Assembly: GCA_944390365.1 (NCBI GenBank)
Contig: CALXPW010000011.1
Span: 1 to 38,194 of the forward strand
Source: an uncultured Clostridia bacterium
GTDB lineage: Bacteria; Bacillota; Clostridia; TANB77; CAG-508
Direction: 5' to 3'
Length of the DNA: 38,194 bases
Numbering within the stretch: the first letter of the stretch is position 1; every line of letters begins with the position of its first letter. The notes under the pieces are model-generated. The model ran no database searches. It was not told the DNA's origin and saw only the letters and a list, made by a program, of their open reading frames with translations. Positions 1 to 8,755 of the stretch are shown here, in pieces. A program made the position numbers and the translations under genes.

Positions 1-34
1 CTACAATTTCCTTTTTCAATTCTTTACAATCCAT
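1..34 (-). CDS. 5' end of an unidentified gene (runs off the window)
   Basis: An ATG at 34-32 on the minus strand opens a frame reading MDCKELKKEIV to the window edge. An AGGAGG ribosome site (CCTCCT on the plus strand near 41-46) sits at good spacing. It lies just downstream of the SpoIIID-like gene on the same strand, so the two may be co-transcribed. Eleven residues are too few to assign a function. Confidence 0.55.
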   Translation of the reverse strand, partial: MDCKELKKEIV

Positions 35-48
35 AATAAACCTCCTAA

Positions 49-288
49 TTATTTTATTACTAATCCTAATTTTACAATAGGATTCTTCTCTGCTAAGAAA
101 ACCTTTTTAATTTCAATACTTTCTGGAATTATAGGTGATTTATTCTTACCGTTCTGGAATGTTACTTCGGTGTGTACCGTGCTTTTACTAATACCAAATT
201 TTTTTGCGGCGCCTCTTACAGTATCTTTACTATCTATAATATAATGCGCTAAGTTTATTGCACGTTCTTCTATATACATTTTTCCCAA
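49..288 (-). CDS. SpoIIID-like sporulation transcription regulator, divergent C-terminus
   Basis: A small helix-turn-helix protein of about 79 residues. SpoIIID is the mother-cell DNA-binding regulator that acts between SigE and SigK. The N-terminal half is diagnostic: YIEERAINLAHYIIDSKDTV, then AAKKFGISKSTVH as the HTH. I chose the TTG at 288-286 because a GAGGGG sequence lies 9 nt upstream; the ATG at 279-277 (MYIEER) is the alternative. After STVHTEVT the usual ERLPxINPxLA...RHIRGG tail is not recognisable, although a weak EIKKVFLAEKN match remains. I tested the other two frames by eye and neither restores the canonical tail, so this looks like divergence or a paralogue rather than a simple frameshift. 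It is transcribed away from yabG. Confidence 0.72.
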   Translation of the reverse strand: MGKMYIEERAINLAHYIIDSKDTVRGAAKKFGISKSTVHTEVTFQNGKNKSPIIPESIEIKKVFLAEKNPIVKLGLVIK

Positions 289-379
289 TTCTAAAAACCC
301 CCTCAAAAAACTATGTTTTGTTACATTGTATTCGTGGGGGAAGTACAATAGAACAAAATATGAATTTTGCAATTTTTAA

Positions 380-406
380 CCAAATCCCATTATTCGACAT
401 AAAATA
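380..406 (+). promoter_or_regulatory. Possible SigK-type promoter of yabG
   Basis: CATAAAATA at 398-406 fits the SigK -10 pattern CATAnnnTA, and an AC at 379-380 lies 17 nt upstream, as SigK -35 elements do. yabG is a SigK-dependent late sporulation gene in Bacillus subtilis, so the match is in the right place. The -35 signal is only two bases, so this is suggestive. Confidence 0.4.
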
Positions 407-444
407 TAATGACTGACTAATTTGTATTAGGGGTGAGGTTAAAG

Positions 445-1262
445 TTGAACAATATAAAAAAGGGAGATTTTGTAGCAAGAAAATCTCACAACAAAGACGT
501 AATTTTTGTTGTAGATTTAGTAATAAATAACCAAATAGCAATATTATCTGGTATTACAACAAGACTAAAAGCAGATAGTTATTTAGATGATTTAGAAAAA
601 GTGAATAAACGAGAAATAGAAAAAACATATAAAGAAATCGAAACAAAGATAACAACTAAAGTAAGTAGGAATAGTCAAAATGAAAAGCCAAATTTCTTTA
701 AAAGAAGCAACAAAATTATTTACACAGGTAGAATACTGCATTTAGATGGAGACAAAAAATATAGTGAAAAGTCAAATGCATACTATAAAAAAATGGGGCT
801 TAAAGCAATAGTAAGAAATATTCCAGAAAGTAGGCAAGTAAACTTAGCAAATGATTTGATAGAAAGATATAATCCTGATATAGTTGTAATAACTGGTCAC
901 GACCGGTATGATAAAGTCAGGAAGAAATTATGAAGATATAAACAATTATAGAAATTCACGATATTTTGCTCAAACTGTTAGAAACATCCGAAAAAATAAT
1001 AAGAATAAAAATCTAGTAATTTTTGCAGGAGCATGCCAAAGTTATTACGAAGCCTTAATTGCTGAAGGTGCAAATTTTGCTTCATCTCCTGCACGAATTT
1101 TAATAGATTTTATAGATCCACTTGTAGTAGCAGAGAAAATAGCAACTACAGATTCTAATAAATTTTTAACCATACGAGATATAGAAGAGGATTTAAGAGA
1201 TGGAGAAAGAGGAATAAACCGGAGTTGGCGCAAGTGGGAAGAAGAGGACTGTTATTATTTGA
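445..1262 (+). CDS. yabG: YabG sporulation protease, needs two +1 frameshifts at CGG
   Basis: YabG is the mother-cell protease that processes spore coat and cortex-associated proteins. Frame 1 starts at TTG 445 (GGGGTGAGG, 6 nt spacing) and carries KKGDFVARKS, TGRILHLDGD and NPDIVVITGHD, then hits CGG at 904 and a stop at about 931. Frame 2 continues exactly where the family does: GMIKSGRNYEDINNYRNSRY, FAGACQSYYEALI, GANFASSPARI. It meets a second CGG at 1220, after which a third frame gives GVGASGKKRTVII and a TGA at 1260-1262. Skipping the C of both CGG codons gives one protein of about 275 residues, normal for the family. Each skip turns CGG into a Gly codon (GGT, GGA). Either a doubly frameshifted gene, two sequence errors, or programmed shifting; see findings. 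Confidence 0.85.
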
Positions 1263-1319
1263 TTTTTTTACTATAATGTGTTAATATGTATTAAGTATAT
1301 TAATAGTAGGGGATATAAT

Positions 1320-3206
1320 ATGAATACGAAAGAAACAAATGAAATTGTAAAAAATGATATAGAAAAAACTAAAATAGACGCAGAAAATGTTAATAAAAGG
1401 GAAAATAGAAAGAAAATATTAAAAAAGATATGTAGAGTAATTTGGATAATATTATTTAATATAATATTTCCATATTTAATATACGTAATTTCAAATATAA
1501 ATAATCCAATGTTTTTTTTATTGCGAAGATTAAAAATAGATGCTCATGAATTTTTTTATTTTGCACTTTTGTATGAACTTATAATAGTATATGGGTTTTA
1601 CTTCTTATTTAAAGCTATTTTTAAAAAAAGCCTTAGGAGCAATATAGCAATAGCAGTATTATTTAACTTAATTTCAATAATATCATTTTATAAGCTACAA
1701 GTTGTAGAAAAACCATTTTTACCAGAAGATATACTGCTAATAGGAAATGCTTTTGAAATTGCAAAATATGGAAATCTGCAAATAGAACCAATATTACTTT
1801 TACAAGTATTTTTAACCACTATTCTGCTAGTAATTCAGGGACTGATTACGTGGTATTCAAAATATGAAAAATACTATAAAAGAATTACCAGAATTATAGT
1901 AGGAACTTTATCAACAATTATATTATTAATTGCTTGCTTAGGAAATTGGTCAAATATAGAAGGCTTAGAAGAAGATGATTACGATTATAAGCTAAATCAC
2001 TATCATTATGGTGCTACAATAAATTTCTGTAAAAATTTATATAAGTTAGTAGAAAATCCAGAATTGGATATATATAATATAGATAGGTTAAATAAAATAA
2101 AGGAAGAAAGTGCAAAGTTAGACCTCAAAAATGGGGATACAGAAATTAAGCCAAATATTATAGTAATTATGGCAGAATCTTTTTCAGATATAACTGAGAT
2201 TGAAGGGCTTGAATTTAGTGCTGAACCAATAGAAAATTATAAAAAATTACAAGAGGAGGGTGTTAGTGGAAAAGCAACAGTAAGCATATATGGAGGAGAA
2301 ACATCAACATCTGAATTTGAATTTTTAACAGCAAGTACAACAAGATTTGTTCCACAAGCAAGGTATCCGTATTCTCAAGCTATGAAGGGAGATACAATAT
2401 CCATTGTTAGTGTCCTAAAAAATGAAGGTTATTATACAACATCAATACATCCAAACAAAGGTGGATTTTACAACAGAGAAAACGCATATAAACATTTTGG
2501 ATTTGATAATAGTATTTTTATTAATGATATGGAAAATATTGAAAATTACTATGATGGAAATGTATCTGATATGGATGTGGCAGAAGAAATAATAAAACAG
2601 TATGAAAATACTCCGGCAGATAAAAAATTTATATTTACAATTACGATGGAATCTCATATGCCCTATGTATCGGATAAATATAGTAAAAAAGATGTTGAAG
2701 TTATTTCAAATGGAGAGTACAATCTTTCAAAAGAAGATATAGAAGAAATAGAAACATACACACAAGGGTTATATGATTTTGATAAGGCACTAAAATATTT
2801 AACAGACTATTTCGACGAAAAAGAAGAAGAAGTAATGTTAGTTGTATTTGGAGACCACTTGCCAGCACTTAACTCTTTATACGAAAGTGCATATGGAGAT
2901 AATATTGAAAGATATCAGACTCCATACCTAATATGGACTAACTATAATACAGAAATAAATGTAGAAAAAAATATATCTTTAGCAGGTTTAGCTACAAGAG
3001 TATTAGAAAATGCAAACATAGATATGCCATGGTATTATGATTTTATATACGAATTTTATAAAGAGTATCCTGTTTTCGAAAAGAGATTTATTATAGATAA
3101 AGAAGGAAATGTTCTACCTGATGATATAAATAATGAACTAATAGAAGATTACAACATTATACAGTTTGACATTTTATTTGAAAAAAATATAAAAATAGAA
3201 CAATAA
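1320..3206 (+). CDS. LtaS-type membrane sulfatase / phosphoglycerol transferase
   Basis: A 628-residue polytopic enzyme of the lipoteichoic acid synthase family, which moves glycerol-phosphate units onto glycolipid or other acceptors outside the membrane. About five hydrophobic segments lie at residues 40-225, followed by an extracellular alkaline-phosphatase-like domain. Visible motifs: KPNIIVIMAESFSD near 277 (metal-binding Glu), YGGETSTSEFEFLTA near 324-336 (the nucleophile should be the Thr in GGETS), and VVFGDHLPAL near 510. The start at 1320 is preferred over an upstream in-frame ATG because AGTAGGGGA lies 6-7 nt before it. The extended N-terminus before the first membrane segment is highly charged. 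The acceptor cannot be told from sequence. It lies between yabG and veg. Confidence 0.88.
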   Translation: MNTKETNEIVKNDIEKTKIDAENVNKRENRKKILKKICRVIWIILFNIIFPYLIYVISNINNPMFFLLRRLKIDAHEFFYFALLYELIIVYGFYFLFKAIFKKSLRSNIAIAVLFNLISIISFYKLQVVEKPFLPEDILLIGNAFEIAKYGNLQIEPILLLQVFLTTILLVIQGLITWYSKYEKYYKRITRIIVGTLSTIILLIACLGNWSNIEGLEEDDYDYKLNHYHYGATINFCKNLYKLVENPELDIYNIDRLNKIKEESAKLDLKNGDTEIKPNIIVIMAESFSDITEIEGLEFSAEPIENYKKLQEEGVSGKATVSIYGGETSTSEFEFLTASTTRFVPQARYPYSQAMKGDTISIVSVLKNEGYYTTSIHPNKGGFYNRENAYKHFGFDNSIFINDMENIENYYDGNVSDMDVAEEIIKQYENTPADKKFIFTITMESHMPYVSDKYSKKDVEVISNGEYNLSKEDIEEIETYTQGLYDFDKALKYLTDYFDEKEEEVMLVVFGDHLPALNSLYESAYGDNIERYQTPYLIWTNYNTEINVEKNISLAGLATRVLENANIDMPWYYDFIYEFYKEYPVFEKRFIIDKEGNVLPDDINNELIEDYNIIQFDILFEKNIKIEQ

Positions 3207-3313
3207 TTCTACTTTATTACAACTTTATTACGAAAATGTAAAGAAAATGTAAAATAAGCTTTAAACTCTTAGAGCCCCAATACTTCTAAGCAAACTATAC
3301 ACATGGCTTTACT

Positions 3314-3342
3314 TTGACTTAAGTCCAATTTTGTGATATTAT
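3314..3342 (+). promoter_or_regulatory. SigA promoter of veg
   Basis: TTGACT at 3314-3319, 17 bp, TATTAT at 3337-3342. It sits just before the veg gene, whose B. subtilis counterpart has one of the strongest known vegetative promoters. Confidence 0.75.
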
Positions 3343-3373
3343 TCGAATTAGAAATAAAGAAGTAGGTGGTTAA

Positions 3374-3655
3374 ATGATTTGCCAGAAAGATATTACTAAC
3401 TTAAAAACAGATATTGATGAAAAAATTGGGCAAAAAATAATAGTAAAGGGCTCATTAGGAAGGAGTAAATCTTTTGCAAAAGAAGCTACTATAGAAAAAG
3501 CTTATCCAAATTTGTTTGTGATAAAGTTTGACGAAAATAATAGAAATGTAAGTTATAGTTATACAGATATACTTACTAGAACCATTGAAGTGGATGTGTT
3601 TGATGGAACAGGGTATAGTCCATTGATTCCAAGTGTCCCAGCAATGGAAGTTTAA
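3374..3655 (+). CDS. veg: Veg protein
   Basis: A 93-residue protein of the Veg (DUF1021) family, a small beta-barrel protein reported to promote biofilm matrix expression in B. subtilis. The sequence matches through IDEKIGQKIIVKGSLGRSK, YPNLFVIKF and SYSYTDILTRTIEV, and the length is typical (80-95). A GTGG-containing weak ribosome site precedes the ATG. Strong promoter upstream and a hairpin terminator downstream make it a single-gene transcript. Placement near yabG is conserved in Firmicutes. Confidence 0.93.
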   Translation: MICQKDITNLKTDIDEKIGQKIIVKGSLGRSKSFAKEATIEKAYPNLFVIKFDENNRNVSYSYTDILTRTIEVDVFDGTGYSPLIPSVPAMEV

Positions 3656-3690
3656 ATAGCCATAAAATATTTTTATATTTTGAACAAGAA

Positions 3691-3717
3691 AAATTCCTAG
3701 AAATAGGAATTTTTTTT
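3691..3717 (+). terminator. Rho-independent terminator after veg
   Basis: Perfect 9-bp stem AAATTCCTA / TAGGAATTT with a 4-nt loop, running into T's. It separates veg from the SipL-like gene. Confidence 0.9.
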
Positions 3718-3766
3718 GTACTTCTCCATATACATTAAGTAATTAGATTTTTAAGGAGGGGTATAA

Positions 3767-5290
3767 ATGTCTATAGAAACTACCAGGGACAACATATCTG
3801 TTAATCATATTATAGGTCAAAAAACCGAGAATTTTATTGCTCAAGGCGATAGCATAATTCCAGATATAAAGCCAGATATATTAAATGATATATTTACAAG
3901 TGGAACAGTATGCATTTACAAAAAAGAGATAAATGAGGGCAAAATTAGGCTAGATGGAGGAGTAAACACATACATAGTCTACCAAGCAGATGACGAAAAC
4001 AATAGTGTAAGGAGCCTTAATGTTAATTTGGATTTTACTCAAATGATAGATATGGAAAATGCTAGACCAGATATGAATCTAGATGTAAAAATTACATTGA
4101 AAAACATAGAATGTAAAGTAATAAACGGAAGAAAAATAAATGTAAAGGCATTTATAGAAGCAGAAGTTAAAATCAGCTCGAATGAAGATATACAGGTAAT
4201 AAATGGAGTAAACTTAAGTGGAATACAAACTTTAAACAAAAGTTTAAATGTTAATTCTCTAGTGGGAAGAGGTACCGTAAGAACATATGCAAAAGACACA
4301 TTAGTAATAGATAACATAGACAATCTATCAGAAATAATGAAAATGGATTTAAACATACTAAATAAAGATATAAAGGTAAGTTACAACAAAGTGCTTGCAA
4401 AAGCAGACTTAAACGTAAAGATTTTATACCTTACAGATGACAATAGAATAAATTCAGTACAAAGTACAATACCAGTAATGAGCTTTATAGATATCGAAGA
4501 TGTAACAGAAGATGACTCATATAATACAGAGTATGAAATAAAAAATTTAGTAATAAAACCTAACAATGTAGATGAACATTCAATATACGTAGAAGTAGAG
4601 CTAGAAGTAACATGCGAAGTATACAAAAATCAAGAAATAAACCTAATACAAGACCTATATAGCCCAAAGACAAACGTATCATTTACACAAAAGCAAATAA
4701 ACGTAATGGAAAGAAGAGAAAATGCTCAAGGTACATGTAGTATACGAGAAAAACAAATATTACCAGAAGTAGGGGCAAACAAAATTTACGATGTGGATAC
4801 GGCGGTAAATATTACAAAGCAAACCTTATTAAATGACAGAATTTTATATGAGGGAGAAGTAACTCTAAATTATATATTTAACGAAGGAAACGGAATTAGT
4901 ACAAAGAAAACTACAATGCCATTTAACTTTAGTATGGATTTTAAAGGTGTTAATCCAAGTTCAAATATAACTACTAATATGGAAATTGGTACTCAAGACT
5001 TTGTAGTAACCACAGATGGAGAAGTTGAGGTAAAACTAGACATCGTGTTTAATGTTACACTAATAGATACTGTGGAAATAAATATAATTGACGATATAAA
5101 CGAAGAAGAAAATAGAGGAAACAATACTTGCAGTTTGGTAATATATTATGCAAAAGCTGGAGATACAATATGGAAAATAGCAAAGAAATTTGGAAGCACA
5201 GTAGACGAAATTATAAGGGTTAATGGAATTGAAAATGAGAATAAATTAAACATAGGTCAGCAGTTATTTATTCCTAGATATAATGGATAA
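3767..5290 (+). CDS. SipL-like spore morphogenetic protein (DUF3794 repeats + LysM)
   Basis: A 507-residue protein that matches the layout of SipL, the clostridial SpoIVA-binding protein needed to encase the forespore with coat (about 509 residues in C. difficile). It begins with a domain containing IPDIKPDILNDIFTSGTV, continues through DUF3794-type repeats (for example NVSFTQKQINVMERR, REKQILPEVGANKIYDVD), and ends with a LysM domain at about 458-505 (YYAKAGDTIWKIAKKFGSTV ... LNIGQQLFIPRYNG). AAGGAGGGG precedes the ATG. The last codons overlap the start of yunB by 8 nt, so the two are translationally coupled. Other LysM/DUF3794 coat proteins exist, hence no symbol. Confidence 0.85.
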   Translation: MSIETTRDNISVNHIIGQKTENFIAQGDSIIPDIKPDILNDIFTSGTVCIYKKEINEGKIRLDGGVNTYIVYQADDENNSVRSLNVNLDFTQMIDMENARPDMNLDVKITLKNIECKVINGRKINVKAFIEAEVKISSNEDIQVINGVNLSGIQTLNKSLNVNSLVGRGTVRTYAKDTLVIDNIDNLSEIMKMDLNILNKDIKVSYNKVLAKADLNVKILYLTDDNRINSVQSTIPVMSFIDIEDVTEDDSYNTEYEIKNLVIKPNNVDEHSIYVEVELEVTCEVYKNQEINLIQDLYSPKTNVSFTQKQINVMERRENAQGTCSIREKQILPEVGANKIYDVDTAVNITKQTLLNDRILYEGEVTLNYIFNEGNGISTKKTTMPFNFSMDFKGVNPSSNITTNMEIGTQDFVVTTDGEVEVKLDIVFNVTLIDTVEINIIDDINEEENRGNNTCSLVIYYAKAGDTIWKIAKKFGSTVDEIIRVNGIENENKLNIGQQLFIPRYNG

Positions 5291-5987
5291 AATTTTTAGT
5301 AGAAATAGAATAAAACTACCAAAACTAGATAAGTTTGTATATAATAAAAATGCTAGAAAGTTTTTAAGCATAATCGCAATACTTTTAATTGCGATTATTG
5401 TGTTTAAAATAGCAGTAAATGCAACTATTCCGATTATAGACGAACAATGTAGAACAATGGCAAAATCTATAGCAACAAAGATTTCAAATGAGGAAGCAAC
5501 AAGGGTAATGGCAGATTATGACTATGACGATTTTTGCATGGTAGAAAAAGACGAAGAGGGTAATATAAAGCTTATAAGCACAAATATGATAACAATAAAT
5601 AGAATAATATCAGACATACCAATACTAATGCAAGAAGCCTTGGAAAAGGAAGAAAACAACACCTTTACACTAAAACTAGGAAGCTTTACAGGAAGTAAAT
5701 TTTTTGCTGGAATGGGACCAGATATAAAAATAAAAATGATGACAGATGGCACAGTGGAAACAGATTTAAGATCAGAATTTAAAGAAGCAGGGATAAATCA
5801 AACCTTGCATAGAATCTATTTGGAAGTAAAATGCAATGTAAACATTTTAACTCCGTATCATACAATAAGCGAAACAATAACTAACCAAGTGCTTTTAGTA
5901 GAGGGGGTAATAATAGGAAACATACCTGATGCATATTACAATTTAGAAGGACTAAATGAAGAACAAAGTATGGAATTTATAGACTAA
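5283..5987 (+). CDS. yunB: Sporulation protein YunB
   Basis: A 234-residue protein of the YunB family, a SigE-dependent sporulation protein of unknown biochemical role. It has one N-terminal membrane segment at about 28-48 (FLSIIAILLIAIIVFKIAVN), an INEAI-like region after it, then the family core with ISTNMITINRIISDI, LKLGSFTGSKFFAGMGPDI, GINQTLHRIYLEVKCNVNIL and VEGVIIGNIPDAYYN. Its ATG lies inside the end of the SipL-like gene with no clear ribosome site of its own, which indicates translational coupling. A long inverted-repeat element follows it. Confidence 0.9.
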   Translation: MDKIFSRNRIKLPKLDKFVYNKNARKFLSIIAILLIAIIVFKIAVNATIPIIDEQCRTMAKSIATKISNEEATRVMADYDYDDFCMVEKDEEGNIKLISTNMITINRIISDIPILMQEALEKEENNTFTLKLGSFTGSKFFAGMGPDIKIKMMTDGTVETDLRSEFKEAGINQTLHRIYLEVKCNVNILTPYHTISETITNQVLLVEGVIIGNIPDAYYNLEGLNEEQSMEFID

Positions 5988-6034
5988 AAAGAAGGCTACA
6001 GGATAATGGTTTTTATAAAATAAGCTAGTAAAAC

Positions 6035-6224
6035 CCTAGGTAATATGTATATTTAGAGAATTTTTTTTGTTCCTTGGTGTCGCACCATTTCTAATGATAA
6101 AAAGAAAAATTTATTTTTCTTTTTATCGCAGGAAAGGTGCTCCAAATCGCACTCGCTTCAAAGAAGCTCGTTTGGTCGCTTACGCGTCACTACAAAAATT
6201 TTCTAAATATACATATTACCTAGG
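6035..6224. repeat. 190-bp element with 31-bp terminal inverted arms (element 1)
   Basis: Arms at 6035-6065 (starting CCTAGGTAATATGTATATTT) and 6194-6224 are complementary over 31 bp with one mismatch. Inside lies a second perfect hairpin, 15-bp arms at 6096-6110 and 6113-6127, flanked by GCACCATTTC / GAAAGGTGC that extends it. The right half holds CACTCGCTTC and GCTCGTTTGGTCGC. An open frame at 6067-6282 crosses the element but has no ribosome site and is a by-product of the repeat. It fills most of the gap 5988-6353 between yunB and the HD gene. Function unknown: MITE-like, structured 3' UTR, or terminator. Confidence 0.8.
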
Positions 6225-6310
6225 TTCAGAACCTAAACTTACACAAAAACCATTATCTAGTAACTTATATAACGAAATGTGAATAAAAAATTGTCCATTT
6301 GCTCTAATTA

Positions 6311-6321
6311 TATGATATAAT
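6311..6321 (+). promoter_or_regulatory. Extended -10 promoter of the HD-domain gene
   Basis: TATGATATAAT contains TG-N-TATAAT (-10 at 6316-6321). The best -35, TTGTCC at 6291-6296, is 19 bp away, so the extended -10 probably carries the promoter. Confidence 0.6.
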
Positions 6322-6353
6322 AAGTTAAAAATGTATGAAGGAAAGGGATAACA

Positions 6354-7124
6354 ATGATAGATTTAGATAAAGCAAAAAAGGAATTCGAAAAATATGTAAA
6401 GCCTTATGACATACAAAATGCTAAAATAAGTAGAAAAATAGCTCATTCATATAGAGTAGTAGACGTATCGGAACAAATTGCAAAAAGTTTGAATTTAACT
6501 GAAGAAGACATAGAACTTGCAAAACTAATTGGATTATTACACGATATAGGTAGATTTGAGCAAATAAGAATATATGACACCTTTAGTGATAAAGACAGTA
6601 TAGACCATGCAAATTTAGGGGTAAAAATTCTTTTTGAAGATGGCTTAATAAGAAACTTTATTGAAGAAAATAAATATGACGAAATAATATATAAAGCAAT
6701 AAAAAATCATAATAAATATGCTATAGAAGAGGGACTAAACGAAAGAGAACTACTTCATGCAAAAATAATAAGAGATGCAGATAAAACCGATATATATGAG
6801 ATATATATTAATGATTTAGCCAAAAACGTATATGTAGCATATAATTATGACAACATTTCAAAAGAAAAAATTTCTGATAAAATATTAGAGACAGTTAAAG
6901 CACATAAATTAGTTAATAGATACGATATTAAAAACGAAGCAGATAAGTATGTTTCCTCACTTGCATTTGTATTTGATTTCTATTTTAAAAAGGGACTAGA
7001 AATTGTTAAAGAGAGACAATATATAACTAAATTAATAAATAGGGTAAAAACAAAAGATAATGAAGCTGAAATGAATTTGATAGAAGAAAACATACAAGAG
7101 TACTTTAAAGAAAGAAATGTATAA
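6354..7124 (+). CDS. HD-domain metal-dependent phosphohydrolase
   Basis: A 256-residue HD-superfamily protein. The metal-binding set is visible: H31 in IAHSYRV, H63-D64 in LLHDIGRF, a His in IKNHNKYAI near 119, and an Asp in RDADKTDIYEI near 142. HD enzymes cleave phosphate from nucleotides or phosphodiesters; the substrate here cannot be deduced. AGGAAAGGG lies before the ATG. It has its own promoter and is followed by a separate promoter for the next gene, so it is probably monocistronic. Confidence 0.88.
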   Translation: MIDLDKAKKEFEKYVKPYDIQNAKISRKIAHSYRVVDVSEQIAKSLNLTEEDIELAKLIGLLHDIGRFEQIRIYDTFSDKDSIDHANLGVKILFEDGLIRNFIEENKYDEIIYKAIKNHNKYAIEEGLNERELLHAKIIRDADKTDIYEIYINDLAKNVYVAYNYDNISKEKISDKILETVKAHKLVNRYDIKNEADKYVSSLAFVFDFYFKKGLEIVKERQYITKLINRVKTKDNEAEMNLIEENIQEYFKERNV

Positions 7125-7128
7125 GAAG

Positions 7129-7157
7129 TTGCTAGATTTCAGAAAAAACTATATAAT
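7129..7157 (+). promoter_or_regulatory. SigA promoter upstream of the 452-aa gene
   Basis: TTGCTA at 7129-7134, 17 bp, TATAAT at 7152-7157, about 30 nt before the ATG at 7190. Confidence 0.7.
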
Positions 7158-7189
7158 AAAAGAAATATACTTTTAAAGGAGAAAAAAGT

Positions 7190-8548
7190 ATGAGTTTGGA
7201 TGATATATTAAAAATAATAGATAGTAGTAAACTGCCAAAAGGTGAAGATAAAAAAGAAATAGAAATTGCAGACAGCTTAAAACCAACATTTGAAAATGTA
7301 GCGAGAGAATTTATAACAAAGACTTTATACAAAATATTATATAGTAATGAAATGCCTAATTTTACGTTTGATTTTAGAGAGGATGAGGCAATAGAGTTTA
7401 TAGAAAAAACATTACAAGATTACAGAAATGAATATACAGATAAACCTTTTGATAAAGAATTAAAAGAAAGAATATTACAAAAATTAAGAGAAAAGTCAAA
7501 TAATAACAATACGCAACCAGTAATGATTGTAAAAGACTATAAAAAATTTTTTGAAATGTTAAGACAATTTTATGAGAGAAATATAGAATTATTTTTTTTA
7601 AGAACGAAAAATCCGTATTTTCCTGTATATGAAAAAGACAACTGTCTTGAGCAAATATGGTTAAGAGCTACACCAGATGATTTTAATAATCCTGAAGAGT
7701 TTTTAAGAAAACAGGTCGAGATGATAAGAGACAGAACTTTTGAAAAATATGATAATGAAACTTATTTAGGAAAATTAAATTCTTTAGATGGTAATATAGT
7801 TTGTGTAAAAAATGGAATTGCAAGGACGTGGGATGAGAATTCAAGAGAATTTGAAATAACCATTTATGATAAAAGATATTATCATAATACAGATAAGTTT
7901 AATAGAAAAAGATATAAACTCCCAGTTATAAGATATGGTATTTATACAGAAGATGGAAAAAAGATTTGCCGTATTGGTTCTGTACAAAATAAAAATGATG
8001 AGAAAGATAAAGATGATGATTTAAATGAAAGTATAAATGTAGCAAGAAGAGAATTAAATAAAGGTGAATTAAAAAAAGAGAATTATAGAGAAAAGGTAGA
8101 ACCAGCTAAAACATTAGCATTAAGTATATTTTTGAATTTTTTAAGTAGAGAAGGAATTACAGAAATTGAAGTTCCGGGTATGTATGTATTAGACTATGAA
8201 TATCATAGAAAAAGAGGAATAGAGCTAAAAAGAAAATTTGATACAATATGGACAGAAGAAAATAAAAGGGAAGAACCAAGAATCTATGAAGAAGAAAAAA
8301 ATTATTTATCAAAGAATTATGAAAAAGAAGATATTATTAGTGAAATAAAAACAGAGCGCTTTATTTACAATGTAAAGAGACTGTTATCACACTATCCAAA
8401 TGGAGAAATAAAAAGTTATCCAGGAGATGTAGATAGTTTTTTACATTTGAGTATTCCAGTTGTGAAAAGTGAAAACGAGATAAATGGAGATATATTAAGA
8501 GAATTTTACAGATTGGTTAAAGAAAAATACTTAGAAAATGAAAGATAA
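7190..8548 (+). CDS. Unrecognised 452-residue protein, accessory-looking
   Basis: I do not recognise this family. The protein is soluble, very charged, Lys/Glu-rich, without signal peptide or membrane segments. It has a helical N-terminal third (IEFIEKTLQDYRNEYTD), a central part with beta-like stretches (YDKRYYHNTDKFNRKRYKLP, GIYTEDGKKICRIGSVQ), an acidic linker near 265-280 (NDEKDKDDDLNES) and a C-terminal region with YVLDYEYHRKRGIELKRKF. AAAGGAG lies before the ATG. It lies next to the DUF6978-like / DUF1828 pair, which has its own promoter. An island or defence role is only a guess from that company. Confidence 0.6.
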   Translation: MSLDDILKIIDSSKLPKGEDKKEIEIADSLKPTFENVAREFITKTLYKILYSNEMPNFTFDFREDEAIEFIEKTLQDYRNEYTDKPFDKELKERILQKLREKSNNNNTQPVMIVKDYKKFFEMLRQFYERNIELFFLRTKNPYFPVYEKDNCLEQIWLRATPDDFNNPEEFLRKQVEMIRDRTFEKYDNETYLGKLNSLDGNIVCVKNGIARTWDENSREFEITIYDKRYYHNTDKFNRKRYKLPVIRYGIYTEDGKKICRIGSVQNKNDEKDKDDDLNESINVARRELNKGELKKENYREKVEPAKTLALSIFLNFLSREGITEIEVPGMYVLDYEYHRKRGIELKRKFDTIWTEENKREEPRIYEEEKNYLSKNYEKEDIISEIKTERFIYNVKRLLSHYPNGEIKSYPGDVDSFLHLSIPVVKSENEINGDILREFYRLVKEKYLENER

Positions 8549-8627
8549 TGCATAAGCTAAAATATAATAATAAGAGATTTAATATTTGACAAATTTATTA
8601 TTTCTTGTGTATTTACATAAAAAAGTA

Positions 8628-8656
8628 TTGATTTAATTTAAAACTTAATATACAAT
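8628..8656 (+). promoter_or_regulatory. SigA promoter of the DUF6978-like/DUF1828 pair
   Basis: TTGATT at 8628-8633, 17 bp, TACAAT at 8651-8656, leaving a leader of about 95 nt. TTGACA at 8585-8590 with TATTTA 18 bp on is a possible second start. Confidence 0.55.
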
Positions 8657-8755
8657 ATTAAAATAGAGGAAACATAAATAAAGTAGTAGGCAAAACGATA
8701 ATTTCTAAAATATTATATGTTATTAAATACAAAATGAGTGTTAGGAGTTTTTTAT

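Noticed and set aside
6067..6282. 71-codon open frame with basic residues
   Set aside because: It lies across inverted-repeat element 1, has no ribosome site, and its sequence follows from the repeat arms and hairpins.
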